Assembly (NCBI RefSeq): GCF_014252375.1
Contig: NZ_CP059221.1
Location: 506,001-570,000, forward strand
Length of the DNA: 64,000 bases
Source of the DNA: Blattabacterium cuenoti
GTDB taxonomy: Bacteria > Bacteroidota > Bacteroidia > Flavobacteriales > Blattabacteriaceae
Reading direction: 5' to 3'
Shown: piece after piece, positions 39,550-48,961 of the stretch
Numbering within the stretch: position 1 is the stretch's first letter
Layout of the letters: every line of letters starts with the position of its first letter
Position numbers and translations under genes: made by a program
Notes under the pieces: model-generated
What the model saw: only the letters and a program-made list of their open reading frames with translations
Told to the model about the DNA's origin: nothing
Databases searched by the model: none

Positions 39550-41661
39550 ATGAAAATATCATTTAATTGGATAAAAAAATATGTATATCCCATAAATTTT
39601 TATGAAAAAAAATTTTTTGAAATATTATCGAATATAGGATTAACAATAAAAAATTATGAAAAAATATATGATAAAGACAATAAAAAAGATTTTATTCTAA
39701 ATATAGAATTTACCCCTAACCGTCATGATATAATGAGTCATTATGGTATAGCAAGAGATATATATGCATTTTTAAAATTTAATAATTATAATATTTCAAT
39801 AAAAGAATTAAAATTATATAAAAATTCGTATAAAACATGTATAAAAAATAATGTTTCAATTTTTTTAGAAGAAAAATTAAAAAAAAATAATTTTTTTATA
39901 AGGTATACTGGAGCATCTATTTTAAACTTAAAAATAGATTCATCTCCTTATTGGTTAACTCATAGTTTAAAATCTATAGGAATTAATAGTGTTAACAATA
40001 TTATTGATATAATAAATTATACAATATCAGAATTAGGTGTACCTATACATTTATTTGATTTAGATAAAATAATAGAAAATAAAATTTTCATAAAAAATTT
40101 AAATAAAAAAAACAACTTTTTAACAGAAAATAATAATCTAATAAAATTAGATGAAAACGAAATAATAATTTCTGATAAACAAGAAATATTATCTTTAGGA
40201 GGAGTATTAAATAATGGAAAATATGGATGTATTGATAAAAATACTAATAATATCTTTATAGGTATTATATGTATTGATCCATCTTATATTTATTTAATAA
40301 GGAAAAAATATCTTTTTAATACAAAATCTCAATTTTTACTTGAGAAAGAAATTGATCCAAATAAAACTATTTATGTATTAAATAGGTTATTTTTTCTTAT
40401 AAAAAAAATAATGAAAATTAATTGTGAAATATCTAAAATTATAGATATCTATCCAAATAGATTAAAACCTATAATTATTAAATTAAACTATGATAAAATA
40501 TCAAAAATAATTGGAGAAAAAATAAAAAAAAAAGATATTAAAAAAATTTTACTTTTATTAAAAGTATATATAAATAAAGAAGAAAAAAATTATTTATTAG
40601 TTTCTATTCCTACATGTAGAACAGATATAAAAAGAGAAATAGATTTAATAGAAGAAATATTACGAATATATGGAATAAGTAATATAAAAGGAATTGATAA
40701 TATTAATTATGTCCCAATTAATTATAATTTATGTACAACAGAAAATGAAATACAAAAAATTATTTCAGAACAGTTGACATATTATGGATTTAAAGAAATT
40801 ATTAGTTCCACTATTAGGAATTATAATGAAAAAGAATTATTTGAACTTAATAAATTAAATAGAAAAATAATAAAAATAATTAATTCTAATATAGATATAT
40901 ATAATAATAAAATATTACGTCCAACTATGTTATTTAGTATGGTAGATTGTATAATATATAATTATAATCATAATAGACATCTTATAAAAGATAATGGAAT
41001 AAAATTATTTGAAATAGGAAAAATTTATTATAATAATAATAATTGTTATATAGAATCTAAAAAACTTATTTTATCTGTATCAGAGATACAAAAAAATTAT
41101 AAAATTTTAGATTTTTTCTATTTAAAAGGAATTATTGAACAAATTTTTAAAAGAATAGGTATTAATGATTATATACAAAAGAATTTAGAACATTCTTTTT
41201 TAGAAAATTGTTTATCAATTTTATATAAAAAAAAATTATTAGTTATTATTGGAAAAATTAAAAATATATACACTAATAATTACGAAATATTTTATTCAGA
41301 ATGGGATTGGGAATATATAATTTCAATAATAATAAATAATAAAATTATATACAAACCTATATCTAAATATCCAATAATAAAAAGAGATATTTCGTTTATT
41401 ATTGATGATAATATATCATTTGAAGAATTAAATAATTTTATTAAAAATGAAAAAAATGAAATAATAAAAAATATATATATATATGATTTATATAGAGGAA
41501 AAAATATTCCAATTTCAAAAAAATCTTATACTATAAGTTTTTATTTTGAGAGTAAAAAAACCACCTTAACAAAAAATTTTATAGATACATATATGAAAAA
41601 GATAGAAATTATTTTAAAAAAACGTTTTCTTATTGAAATAAGAAATAAAAAATTAATTTGA
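39550..41661 (+). CDS. pheT: Phenylalanyl-tRNA synthetase beta subunit lacking the OB (tRNA-bind) domain
   Basis: PheT and PheS form the tetramer that charges tRNA-Phe. At 703 residues it is about 100 short of normal. The N-terminal MKISFNWIKKYV and SNIGLTIKNYEKIYD are followed directly by ILNIEFTPNRHDIMSHYGIARDI, which in other bacteria comes after the EMAP/OB-fold domain of some 100 residues; that domain is missing. Retained are B3/B4 (SPYWLTHSLKSIGINSVNNI), B5 (PTCRTDIKREIDLIEEILR), the synthetase-like core and the C-terminal FDX-ACB domain (KYPIIKRDISFIID). Editing residues in B3/B4 were not examined one by one. Confidence 0.92.
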   Translation: MKISFNWIKKYVYPINFYEKKFFEILSNIGLTIKNYEKIYDKDNKKDFILNIEFTPNRHDIMSHYGIARDIYAFLKFNNYNISIKELKLYKNSYKTCIKNNVSIFLEEKLKKNNFFIRYTGASILNLKIDSSPYWLTHSLKSIGINSVNNIIDIINYTISELGVPIHLFDLDKIIENKIFIKNLNKKNNFLTENNNLIKLDENEIIISDKQEILSLGGVLNNGKYGCIDKNTNNIFIGIICIDPSYIYLIRKKYLFNTKSQFLLEKEIDPNKTIYVLNRLFFLIKKIMKINCEISKIIDIYPNRLKPIIIKLNYDKISKIIGEKIKKKDIKKILLLLKVYINKEEKNYLLVSIPTCRTDIKREIDLIEEILRIYGISNIKGIDNINYVPINYNLCTTENEIQKIISEQLTYYGFKEIISSTIRNYNEKELFELNKLNRKIIKIINSNIDIYNNKILRPTMLFSMVDCIIYNYNHNRHLIKDNGIKLFEIGKIYYNNNNCYIESKKLILSVSEIQKNYKILDFFYLKGIIEQIFKRIGINDYIQKNLEHSFLENCLSILYKKKLLVIIGKIKNIYTNNYEIFYSEWDWEYIISIIINNKIIYKPISKYPIIKRDISFIIDDNISFEELNNFIKNEKNEIIKNIYIYDLYRGKNIPISKKSYTISFYFESKKTTLTKNFIDTYMKKIEIILKKRFLIEIRNKKLI

Positions 41662-41677
41662 TATATTAAATTATAAA

Positions 41678-43117
41678 TTAGTTATTTAATAATTTTTTTA
41701 ATATATTTTTTAATCCAGTTTCTAATTCTATTTTATTTGAAATTTCGTTTATATGAATTCTTTCTTGGTTCATATTATCTCTATAACGTATAGTTACAGT
41801 ATTGTTTTCTATAGTTTTATAATCTACAGTAAAACATAATGGTGTTCCTATTGCATCTTGTCTCCTATATAATTTTCCAATCGAATCTTTATAATCATAA
41901 ATTATATTATGATTTATTTTTTCATTATGAAATATTTTATTTGCAATATCTGGAATTCCATCCTTTTTTACTAATGGTAAAATAGCAGCTTTTACAGGAG
42001 ATAAACAAGGAGGAATTTTTAATATTGTACGTTTTTTTCCATTATCTAATTTTTCTTCTTTTAAAGAAGAAGACAATATAGCCATAAATAAACGATCTAA
42101 TCCTAAAGACGTTTCTATAACATAAGGCGTATATTTAACTTTTTTATTATTATTTATAATAAATTTTTTGTTAGTAAATAATTCATGCTTTTTTAAATCA
42201 AAATCTCTTCTAGAATGAATTCCTTCTAATTCTCTAAAACCAAAAGGATAATTAAATTCTATATCAACACCTAAACTAGCATAATGTGCTAAATTTTTGT
42301 GATCAATTAGTCTGTATTTATTTTTTCCCAAATTTAACGAATTATGCCATTTTAATCGTATATTTTTCCAATATTTATACCATTTTTTTTCTTCTTTTGG
42401 ATTAATAAAAAACTGCATTTCCATTTGTTCAAATTCTCTTAATCTAAAAAGAAATTGTCTTGCAATAATTTCATTTCTAAATGATTTTCCTATTTGAGCT
42501 ATCCCAAATGGGATTTTCATTCTACTGGATTTTTGTACATTTATAAAATTACAAAAAATTCCTTGTGCTGTTTCTGGACGAAGAAATAAATTTTTAGAAT
42601 TTTTTATTTCAAACATCATATTCATAAAATGAATATTTGTCCAAATTTTATCTTTTTTATTTCCACTAATTGGATCATGTATATTTAATTCGTTAATTAA
42701 ATTAATTATATTTAACGTATCTTTTTTTTTAAAATATTCATTTAAACGAATTAAAATTTTATTTATTTGTTCATTATCATTTTTAAAAAATTTTTTTATA
42801 TGATTTTCAATCAATAGATGAACTTGGTACTTTTTTTTAGAATTTTTATTATAAACTAATAATTCTTTGAATTCATCAATATGTCCAGATGACTTTAACA
42901 CATTTGAATGTGTTAATATTGATGAGTCAATTCCAACTATATTTTCATTTAGTTGAGTCATTGATTTCCACCAAAATTCTTTTATATTGTTTTTTAGTTC
43001 TATACCATATTGTCCATAATCATAAATAGCATTTATTCCTCCATAAATTTCATTAGAAGGGAAAATAAATCCATAAGATTTTGAATGAGATATTAAAAAT
43101 TTTAAAAAATTTTTCAT
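41678..43117 (-). CDS. glyS: Glycyl-tRNA synthetase (dimeric type)
   Basis: This is the single-chain alpha2 GlyRS, not the alpha2beta2 form. Class II motif blocks are seen in LRPETAQGIFCNFINV, FGIAQIGKSFRNEIIARQFLFR, REFEQMEMQFF and IETSLGLDRLFMAIL. The C-terminal anticodon domain begins near SPVKAAILPLVKK. The 479 residues are slightly short compared with about 510 elsewhere. It follows trxB by 9 bp on the same strand. Confidence 0.95.
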   Translation of the reverse strand: MKNFLKFLISHSKSYGFIFPSNEIYGGINAIYDYGQYGIELKNNIKEFWWKSMTQLNENIVGIDSSILTHSNVLKSSGHIDEFKELLVYNKNSKKKYQVHLLIENHIKKFFKNDNEQINKILIRLNEYFKKKDTLNIINLINELNIHDPISGNKKDKIWTNIHFMNMMFEIKNSKNLFLRPETAQGIFCNFINVQKSSRMKIPFGIAQIGKSFRNEIIARQFLFRLREFEQMEMQFFINPKEEKKWYKYWKNIRLKWHNSLNLGKNKYRLIDHKNLAHYASLGVDIEFNYPFGFRELEGIHSRRDFDLKKHELFTNKKFIINNNKKVKYTPYVIETSLGLDRLFMAILSSSLKEEKLDNGKKRTILKIPPCLSPVKAAILPLVKKDGIPDIANKIFHNEKINHNIIYDYKDSIGKLYRRQDAIGTPLCFTVDYKTIENNTVTIRYRDNMNQERIHINEISNKIELETGLKNILKKLLNN

Positions 43118-43126
43118 AAAAAATTC

Positions 43127-44071
43127 TTATAATGAATATAAATATTTTTCTAAATCTAATGCTGCCATACATCCACTACTGGCAGAAGTTATAGCTTGTT
43201 TATAATTAGAATCTTTAACATCACCAGCTGCAAAAATTCCTGGGACACTAGTATTTGTTCCTCCATTTTTAACAATTATAAACCCTTTACTATCCAAATC
43301 TAATTTATTCTTAAAAAGAATTGTGTTTGGATAATGACCTATGGCAATAAATAGTCCACTAATTTGTTTTAATTCATAATTTTTTGTATTATAATTAAAT
43401 ATTTTAATACCTTCTAACACATTATCTCCTATAATATCTGATATAGTTGATTTAAATAAAATAGTAATATTATTATTATTTATAACATTATTTTGTAATA
43501 TTTTAGAAGCTTTTAAATAATTTTTTCTAACTAACAAATAAACTTTTTTACAAATTCTTGAGAGATAATTTGCATATTCTAATGCTGTATCTCCACCACC
43601 TACTATTGCTACATTTTTTTTTTTATAAAAAAATCCATCACAAACAGCACAAAAAGAAATACCTGATCCTAATAATTTTTTTTCTTTTTTAATTCCAAGA
43701 GTTTTTGGAGTAGATCCAGTAGCAATAATAATTCCTTTACTCAAAAAAAAATTATTTTTTTCTTTTCCAAAAAATATTTTATGAATTCCACCTACCTTAT
43801 TACTTAAATCTACTTTAAAGGCAGATTCATTTAATATTTTAACATTAAAACGTTCTGCCTGTTTTTTACAATTATCCATAAATTTACTTCCATTAATTCC
43901 ATTTGGAAATCCTAAATAATTATCAATATAATTTGTATTAATTAATTGTCCTCCAGGTAAATTACCAGATAAAATAATTGGATTTAAACCAGATCTAGCT
44001 GCATAAATAGAAGAGGAATAACCTGCTGGTCCAGATCCTATAATTACACAATTATGTATTTTATTATTCAT
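43127..44071 (-). CDS. trxB: Thioredoxin reductase
   Basis: TrxB passes electrons from NADPH through FAD to thioredoxin. The FAD motif CVIIGSGPAGYSSSIYAARSG, the redox-active disulfide CAVCDGFFYKKKNVAIVGGG with the NADPH-binding GGGDTA, and the second FAD motif GIFAAGDVKDSNYKQAITSA are intact. The 314-residue length is normal. The gene lies upstream of glyS and probably shares its transcript. Confidence 0.95.
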   Translation of the reverse strand: MNNKIHNCVIIGSGPAGYSSSIYAARSGLNPIILSGNLPGGQLINTNYIDNYLGFPNGINGSKFMDNCKKQAERFNVKILNESAFKVDLSNKVGGIHKIFFGKEKNNFFLSKGIIIATGSTPKTLGIKKEKKLLGSGISFCAVCDGFFYKKKNVAIVGGGDTALEYANYLSRICKKVYLLVRKNYLKASKILQNNVINNNNITILFKSTISDIIGDNVLEGIKIFNYNTKNYELKQISGLFIAIGHYPNTILFKNKLDLDSKGFIIVKNGGTNTSVPGIFAAGDVKDSNYKQAITSASSGCMAALDLEKYLYSL

Positions 44072-44113
44072 ATTTTTTTTAACTTAATAAACATATTCAA
44101 TTAATAATATAAT

Positions 44114-44545
44114 ATGGATACATTATCTTTTTTTATAAAAAAACATCTTTTTTTAAAAAAAAAGGGGAAAAAAATATATATATACTGTGTGATTAGAAAA
44201 AAATTTTTTCTTTATAAAAAAGAAGAAGTTACACGTCAATATATAATTTTTCTATTGAGAAAAATAAAAAGTTATAGTATTTCAAATATTTTATTAGAAT
44301 TTCCTATATATATAAATAAATTTTTTTATAAAAGATTAGATATTTTAGTAAAAAAAAATAATAAACCTCATATAATTATTGAATGTAAATCAATTTACAA
44401 TATAATAACACAAAAAACATTTGATCAAATATCTTTATATAATACATTTATAAAATCTCCACATTTAATAATAAGTAATGGATTAAAAAATTTTATATTT
44501 AAAAGAAAAAAAAATAAATTTTGTTCCATTAAATTCATTCCTTAA
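44114..44545 (+). CDS. Orphan PD-(D/E)XK protein of the HsdR N-terminal family
   Basis: Flavobacteria carry a stand-alone ~145-residue protein annotated with the type I restriction HsdR_N domain, and this 143-residue gene matches it: RQYIIFLLRKIKSYS in the helical part, then KRLDILVKKNNKPHIIIECKS, which supplies the Asp and the E-x-K of a PD-(D/E)XK nuclease site, and YNTFIKSPHLIISNGLKNFIF. There are no hsdS or hsdM genes near and no translocase domain, so it is not part of a restriction system here. Its role is unknown; the catalytic residues appear intact. Confidence 0.75.
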   Translation: MDTLSFFIKKHLFLKKKGKKIYIYCVIRKKFFLYKKEEVTRQYIIFLLRKIKSYSISNILLEFPIYINKFFYKRLDILVKKNNKPHIIIECKSIYNIITQKTFDQISLYNTFIKSPHLIISNGLKNFIFKRKKNKFCSIKFIP

Positions 44546-44557
44546 TTATCCAATTAA

Positions 44558-45577
44558 TTATTTATTGCTAATTTTATTCATGTAACTAATAAGATCTAAT
44601 AATTTATTTGAATATCCGAATTCATTATCATACCAAGATATTATCTTAATAAAATTTGGAGTTAACATCATGCTTGCATTTGCATCAAATATAGATATTC
44701 TACTATCTCCTAAAAAATCTGTAGAAACTACATTTTCCTCAGTGTATCCTAATATTCCATTTAAATTAGTTTCAGATGCATTTTTCATCTCATATTTTAT
44801 ATCATCATAATTAACATTATTTTTAAGACAAACAGTAAAATCTAATACTGATACATTAGATATTGGAACTCTAAAAGCCATTCCTGTTAATTTCCCGTTT
44901 AAACTAGGTATAATTTTTCCTACTGAATTAGCAGCTCCTGTAGCTGCAGGAATTATATTAATTAATGATGATCTACCAGATCTCCAATCTTTATTTGAAA
45001 CAGAATCTACTACTTTTTGACTAGCTGTACTTGCATGTATAGTAGTCATAAATCCTTTTATTATTCCAAATTTATCATTTAAAACTTTAACAATAGGAGA
45101 TAAACAATTTGTTGTACATGAAGCATTAGATATAATATTATCATTTTTATCTATTTTTTCATGATTAACTCCCATAATAAACATTGGAATATCGTTATCT
45201 TTTGGAGGAGCAGATAATATTACTTTTTTTGCCCCAGATTTAAAATGATTTTTAATAAAATCTCTTGTTAAAAAAAGACCTGTAGATTCAATTACATATT
45301 CTACCCCCATTGTCCCCCATGATAAATTTTCAGGATCTTTTTCATTAGTAACTTTAATTTTATTTCCATTTATAATTAAAAAATTATTTTTTTCAATAAA
45401 AATTTTATTATTTCGGATCTGTTGATGAACAGAATCATGTTTTAATATATAAGATAAATATTCTATAGACATTAAATCATTTATACATAAAACTTCCATA
45501 TTTTTCCTATTTATGGCAGAAAGTAAAATTAATTTACCTATTCTACCAATTCCATTAATTCCTATTTTAATAGACAT
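44558..45577 (-). CDS. gap: Glyceraldehyde-3-phosphate dehydrogenase
   Basis: GAPDH converts glyceraldehyde 3-phosphate to 1,3-bisphosphoglycerate in glycolysis. The NAD-binding start GINGIGRIGKLILLSAI, the Asp after the second strand (VLCINDLMS, typical for NAD), the catalytic ISNASCTTNCLSPIVKVL and ISWYDNEFGYSNKLL are all present. The 339 residues are normal. It runs 18 bp upstream of no other gene on this strand apart from trxB at a distance, and lies downstream of lepA by 18 bp. Confidence 0.96.
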   Translation of the reverse strand: MSIKIGINGIGRIGKLILLSAINRKNMEVLCINDLMSIEYLSYILKHDSVHQQIRNNKIFIEKNNFLIINGNKIKVTNEKDPENLSWGTMGVEYVIESTGLFLTRDFIKNHFKSGAKKVILSAPPKDNDIPMFIMGVNHEKIDKNDNIISNASCTTNCLSPIVKVLNDKFGIIKGFMTTIHASTASQKVVDSVSNKDWRSGRSSLINIIPAATGAANSVGKIIPSLNGKLTGMAFRVPISNVSVLDFTVCLKNNVNYDDIKYEMKNASETNLNGILGYTEENVVSTDFLGDSRISIFDANASMMLTPNFIKIISWYDNEFGYSNKLLDLISYMNKISNK

Positions 45578-45595
45578 ATTATAATTATTTTTTTA

Positions 45596-47386
45596 TCATT
45601 CTTTAATTTTTAGAAAATTTATAAAAGTAGAAGACGGAATTTCAACTTTTCCTAATTTTCTCATTTTTTTTTTACCTTTTTTTTGTTTATATAATAATTT
45701 TTTTTTACGACTAACATCTCCACCATAACATTTATCTATAACATTTTTTCTTAAAGATTTTATATTTTCTCTTGCTACAATTTTTCCAGAAATTGAAGCT
45801 TGAATAGGAATATTAAATTGATGTTTAGGAATTAAACTAGATAATTTCTTACAAATTTTTTTTGCTAACAATTGTGATCTTTCCTTATGTGATAATATTG
45901 ATAATGATTCAATTTTTTCATTATTAATTAATATTACAATTTTTTCTAAATTAGATTGTCTATAACCAATAAAATTATAATCAAATGTAGCATATCCTTT
46001 AGTAACAGTTTTTAGCTTATCATAAAAGTCTAAAATAATTTCTGATAATGGAATTTCGAATAAAATTTGTACTTTTTTATAAGAAAAATACTTTTGATCA
46101 ATCATAATTCCACGTTTTTTTATACACAACGATATTATATTACCAATATAATTTTTTTCAGTAAGAATAGATACTATAACGTAAGGTTCTTCTACTTTTT
46201 TTACTTTTCCAAAGTCTGGAAAATTAGATGGATTACTTACCATAAGTATTTTATTTTCTTTTGTATGAACTTTATAAGAAACATTTGGTATTGTAACTAT
46301 TATAGAAATATCAAATTCTCTTTCTAAACGATCTTTAATTATTTCCATATGTAACATTCCAAGAAATCCACAGTGAAATCCAAAACCCAAAGAAGGAGAA
46401 GATACTGGAGTAAAATAAATAGAAGCATCATTTAATTTTAACTTATCCATAGACTTATGAAGTTCTTCATATCTACTACTGTCTATTGGATAGATACTAG
46501 AAAAAACCATAGGTTTAGATTTTTCTAATTTTTTTATTTTTTTAATTATAGAACAATTAAATTCTATAATTGTATCTCCTACTATAACTTCAGAGCTATT
46601 TTTAATTCCTGATATTATATACCCAACATCTCCTGTACTAATTTTATTTTTAGGTATTTTTTTTAATTTAAGATTACCTATTTCATTAGCAAAAAAAGTT
46701 TTACCTGTTGAAAAAAATTGTAATTTTTGTCCTTTTTTTATGTAACCATTTTTTATTCTAAAAAATATTTCTATTCCTTTAAATGGATTATATTTTGAAT
46801 CAAATATTATTGCTTGTAATGGTGCATTTATGTCTCCTTTAGGAGGAGGTATTTTATTAACTATTTCATCCAAAATTTTTTTTACACCAATTCCAGTTTT
46901 TGCACTAACAATGATAATATCACTCTTTTTACATTTTAACAAATCCATTATTTCTTCTAAAACGTAATTATAATTAATTGAATCACATAAATCTATTTTA
47001 TTTAAAACAGGAATAATTACTAAATTATTATTTAATGCTAAAGAAAGATTAGATACTGTTTGAGATTGAATGCTTTTTGTACAATCTATAACTAATAAAG
47101 CCCCTTCACATGAAGATATAGAACGAGAGACTTCATATGAAAAATCTACATGTCCAGGAGTATCTATTAAATTAAGAGTATATATATCATTTTTATATTT
47201 ATAATTCATTTGAACTGCATGACTTTTAATAGTAATACCTCTTTCTCTTTCTAGTTCCATATCATCTAATAACTGATTTATACTTTTTTTTACTGTATTA
47301 GTTAATTCTAATAATCGATCAGCTAAAGTACTTTTACCATGATCTATATGTGCAATAATACAAAAATTACGAATATAATGAATCAT
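45596..47386 (-). CDS. lepA: Elongation factor 4 (back-translocase)
   Basis: LepA is a ribosome-binding GTPase. The G1 motif FCIIAHIDHGKSTLADRLLE, G2 ERGITIKSHAVQ, G3 IDTPGHVDFSYEVSRS and G4 PVLNKIDL are intact. The specific C-terminal domain ends with KCYGGDVSRKKKLLYKQKKG, where lysines contact the ribosome. The 596 residues are normal. It precedes gap on the same strand, and tRNA-Arg(CCG) lies 25 bp before its start. Confidence 0.95.
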   Translation of the reverse strand: MIHYIRNFCIIAHIDHGKSTLADRLLELTNTVKKSINQLLDDMELERERGITIKSHAVQMNYKYKNDIYTLNLIDTPGHVDFSYEVSRSISSCEGALLVIDCTKSIQSQTVSNLSLALNNNLVIIPVLNKIDLCDSINYNYVLEEIMDLLKCKKSDIIIVSAKTGIGVKKILDEIVNKIPPPKGDINAPLQAIIFDSKYNPFKGIEIFFRIKNGYIKKGQKLQFFSTGKTFFANEIGNLKLKKIPKNKISTGDVGYIISGIKNSSEVIVGDTIIEFNCSIIKKIKKLEKSKPMVFSSIYPIDSSRYEELHKSMDKLKLNDASIYFTPVSSPSLGFGFHCGFLGMLHMEIIKDRLEREFDISIIVTIPNVSYKVHTKENKILMVSNPSNFPDFGKVKKVEEPYVIVSILTEKNYIGNIISLCIKKRGIMIDQKYFSYKKVQILFEIPLSEIILDFYDKLKTVTKGYATFDYNFIGYRQSNLEKIVILINNEKIESLSILSHKERSQLLAKKICKKLSSLIPKHQFNIPIQASISGKIVARENIKSLRKNVIDKCYGGDVSRKKKLLYKQKKGKKKMRKLGKVEIPSSTFINFLKIKE

Positions 47387-47411
47387 ATAAAATAATTTTT
47401 TATAAATGAAA

Positions 47412-47488
47412 TAACCTTGAAGGGATTCGAACCCATACCATAGGAATCGGAATCCTATATTCTGTCCTAAAAATTAAACTACAAGGTT
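47412..47488 (-). tRNA. tRNA-Arg (CCG)
   Basis: Read on the minus strand, the acceptor AACCTTG pairs fully with CAAGGTT and the discriminator is A. The anticodon stem TAGGA/TCCTA closes the loop TTCCGAT, giving anticodon CCG, which reads the arginine codon CGG. The T arm is GGG TTCGAAT CCC. The D loop is long but contains GG. In such an AT-rich genome CGG is rare, yet it occurs (for example in fmt), so the tRNA still has work. Confidence 0.85.
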
Positions 47489-47495
47489 TAGTTTT

Positions 47496-48062
47496 TTAAT
47501 ATTTTTCAAATAAATTAATGGTATCTTCTAATCTATTTTTTATAAATGAAAATATTATTTTTACAATTTTATTATATTTTAAATTTAAAAAATCTATTTC
47601 TTCTTTTTTCCAATTTTCTAAAACATAATTGCAATTATTAAATTTTTCTAAATTATTACCAATTCCAAATTTAAATCTAGTATAATTTGATGTTTTTATT
47701 TCTTTTTCTATACTTTTTAAACCATTATGTCCTCCACTTCCACCTTTTTTCCTAATACGAACTGATCCAAATTTAAGATAAATATCATCAGAAATAACAA
47801 TAATATTTTCTAATAAAATATTTTTTTTTTTCATCCAAAATAATACAGATTTTCCACTATTATTCATATAAGTAGTAGGTTTTAATAAAAGTATATATTT
47901 ATTATTATATTTTAATTTAGATATATAACCAAATTTTTCTTTCTTGAAAAGAATATTATATATTTTTGAAATTTTATTTAAAATAAAAAATCCAATATTA
48001 TGTCTTGTGTTATTATAATTTATTCCAGGATTTCCTAGTCCTATTATTAAAAATCTTGTCAT
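47496..48062 (-). CDS. pth: Peptidyl-tRNA hydrolase
   Basis: Pth releases peptides from prematurely dropped peptidyl-tRNA. Motifs are LIIGLGNPGINYNNTRHNIG with the catalytic His, KPTTYMNNSGKSV, and IRKKGGSGGHNGLKSIEK. The 188-residue length is normal. Its stop lies 8 bp before tRNA-Arg(CCG) on the same strand, so tRNA and pth are probably in one transcript from the sucD or lpxC side. Confidence 0.94.
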   Translation of the reverse strand: MTRFLIIGLGNPGINYNNTRHNIGFFILNKISKIYNILFKKEKFGYISKLKYNNKYILLLKPTTYMNNSGKSVLFWMKKKNILLENIIVISDDIYLKFGSVRIRKKGGSGGHNGLKSIEKEIKTSNYTRFKFGIGNNLEKFNNCNYVLENWKKEEIDFLNLKYNKIVKIIFSFIKNRLEDTINLFEKY

Positions 48063-48071
48063 TTAATAATT

Positions 48072-48959
48072 TTATTCTCCATTTATAACATTATCTACTG
48101 TTAGACCTATTTCATCTGGAGAATAAACTATATGTACTCCAAGTTTTTTTAAAATATCCATTTTTACTTGTGCAGTTTCTATTTTATTTTTTATAATTGC
48201 TCCTGCATGTCCCATTATTTTTCCTTTTGGAGCAGTTTTTCCAGCAATAAAACTTATAATAGGCTTGTTCTTTAATTTATGATAATTAATCATCCATTTA
48301 ATTGCATCTATTTCTTGTTGTCCACCTATTTCTCCAATAATTACAATACAATTAGTGTCACTATCTTCTAAAAATAGTTCTAGAATTTTTTTAATATCTG
48401 TTCCAATAATACTATCTCCACCTACTCCAATTGCAGTAGAAATACCATGTCCCATTTTCATAATTTGATCTGCAGCTTCATATGTTAAAGTCCCAGATCT
48501 AGAGATAATTCCTACATTACCTTTCTTTTTAAAAACAGAATTTGGCATAATTCCTACTTTTGATTCTTCTGGTGAAATAATACCAGGACAATTAGGACCA
48601 ATTAGAATAGTTTTTTTGTTTTTTAAGTAATATTTAATTCTTATCATATCTAATACAGGTATTCCTTCTGTAATGCAAACTATTATTTTTATATTTTCAA
48701 ATATAGATTCTATAATAGCGTCAGTAGAATAATCAGCAGGAACAAAAATTACACTTATATATGCTTCTGTATTATTTACTGCATCTTCAACTGTATTAAA
48801 AACAGGTACATTCATAATTTTTTTACCTCCTTTCCCTGGAGTAACTCCACCAACTATATTAGTACCATAATTTATCATTTGTTCTGTATGAAACATCCCT
48901 TCTCTTCCAGTAATACCTTGTACAATAACCTTATTATTTTTCTTAATTAAAATACTCAT
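48072..48959 (-). CDS. sucD: Succinyl-CoA synthetase alpha subunit
   Basis: SucD with SucC interconverts succinyl-CoA and succinate with ATP formation in the TCA cycle. KVIVQGITGREGMFHTEQMI binds CoA, GPNCPGIISPEESKVGIMP follows, and the phosphorylated His lies in KIMGHAGAIIK. The 295 residues are normal. sucC is not in this window. The gene begins 2 bp after the end of lpxC-fabZ; in many Flavobacteria lpxA and efp stand between these, so the junction looks like a deletion. Confidence 0.95.
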   Translation of the reverse strand: MSILIKKNNKVIVQGITGREGMFHTEQMINYGTNIVGGVTPGKGGKKIMNVPVFNTVEDAVNNTEAYISVIFVPADYSTDAIIESIFENIKIIVCITEGIPVLDMIRIKYYLKNKKTILIGPNCPGIISPEESKVGIMPNSVFKKKGNVGIISRSGTLTYEAADQIMKMGHGISTAIGVGGDSIIGTDIKKILELFLEDSDTNCIVIIGEIGGQQEIDAIKWMINYHKLKNKPIISFIAGKTAPKGKIMGHAGAIIKNKIETAQVKMDILKKLGVHIVYSPDEIGLTVDNVINGE

Positions 48960-48961
48960 AA

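Noticed and set aside
46067-46327. Antisense frame opposite lepA
   Set aside because: Composition is the complement of LepA codons; no motif or start context.
47412-47488. tRNA-Arg(CCG) seemed to lack the G18-G19 pair
   Set aside because: With the D stem placed correctly the loop is long but contains GG, so it is not clearly abnormal.
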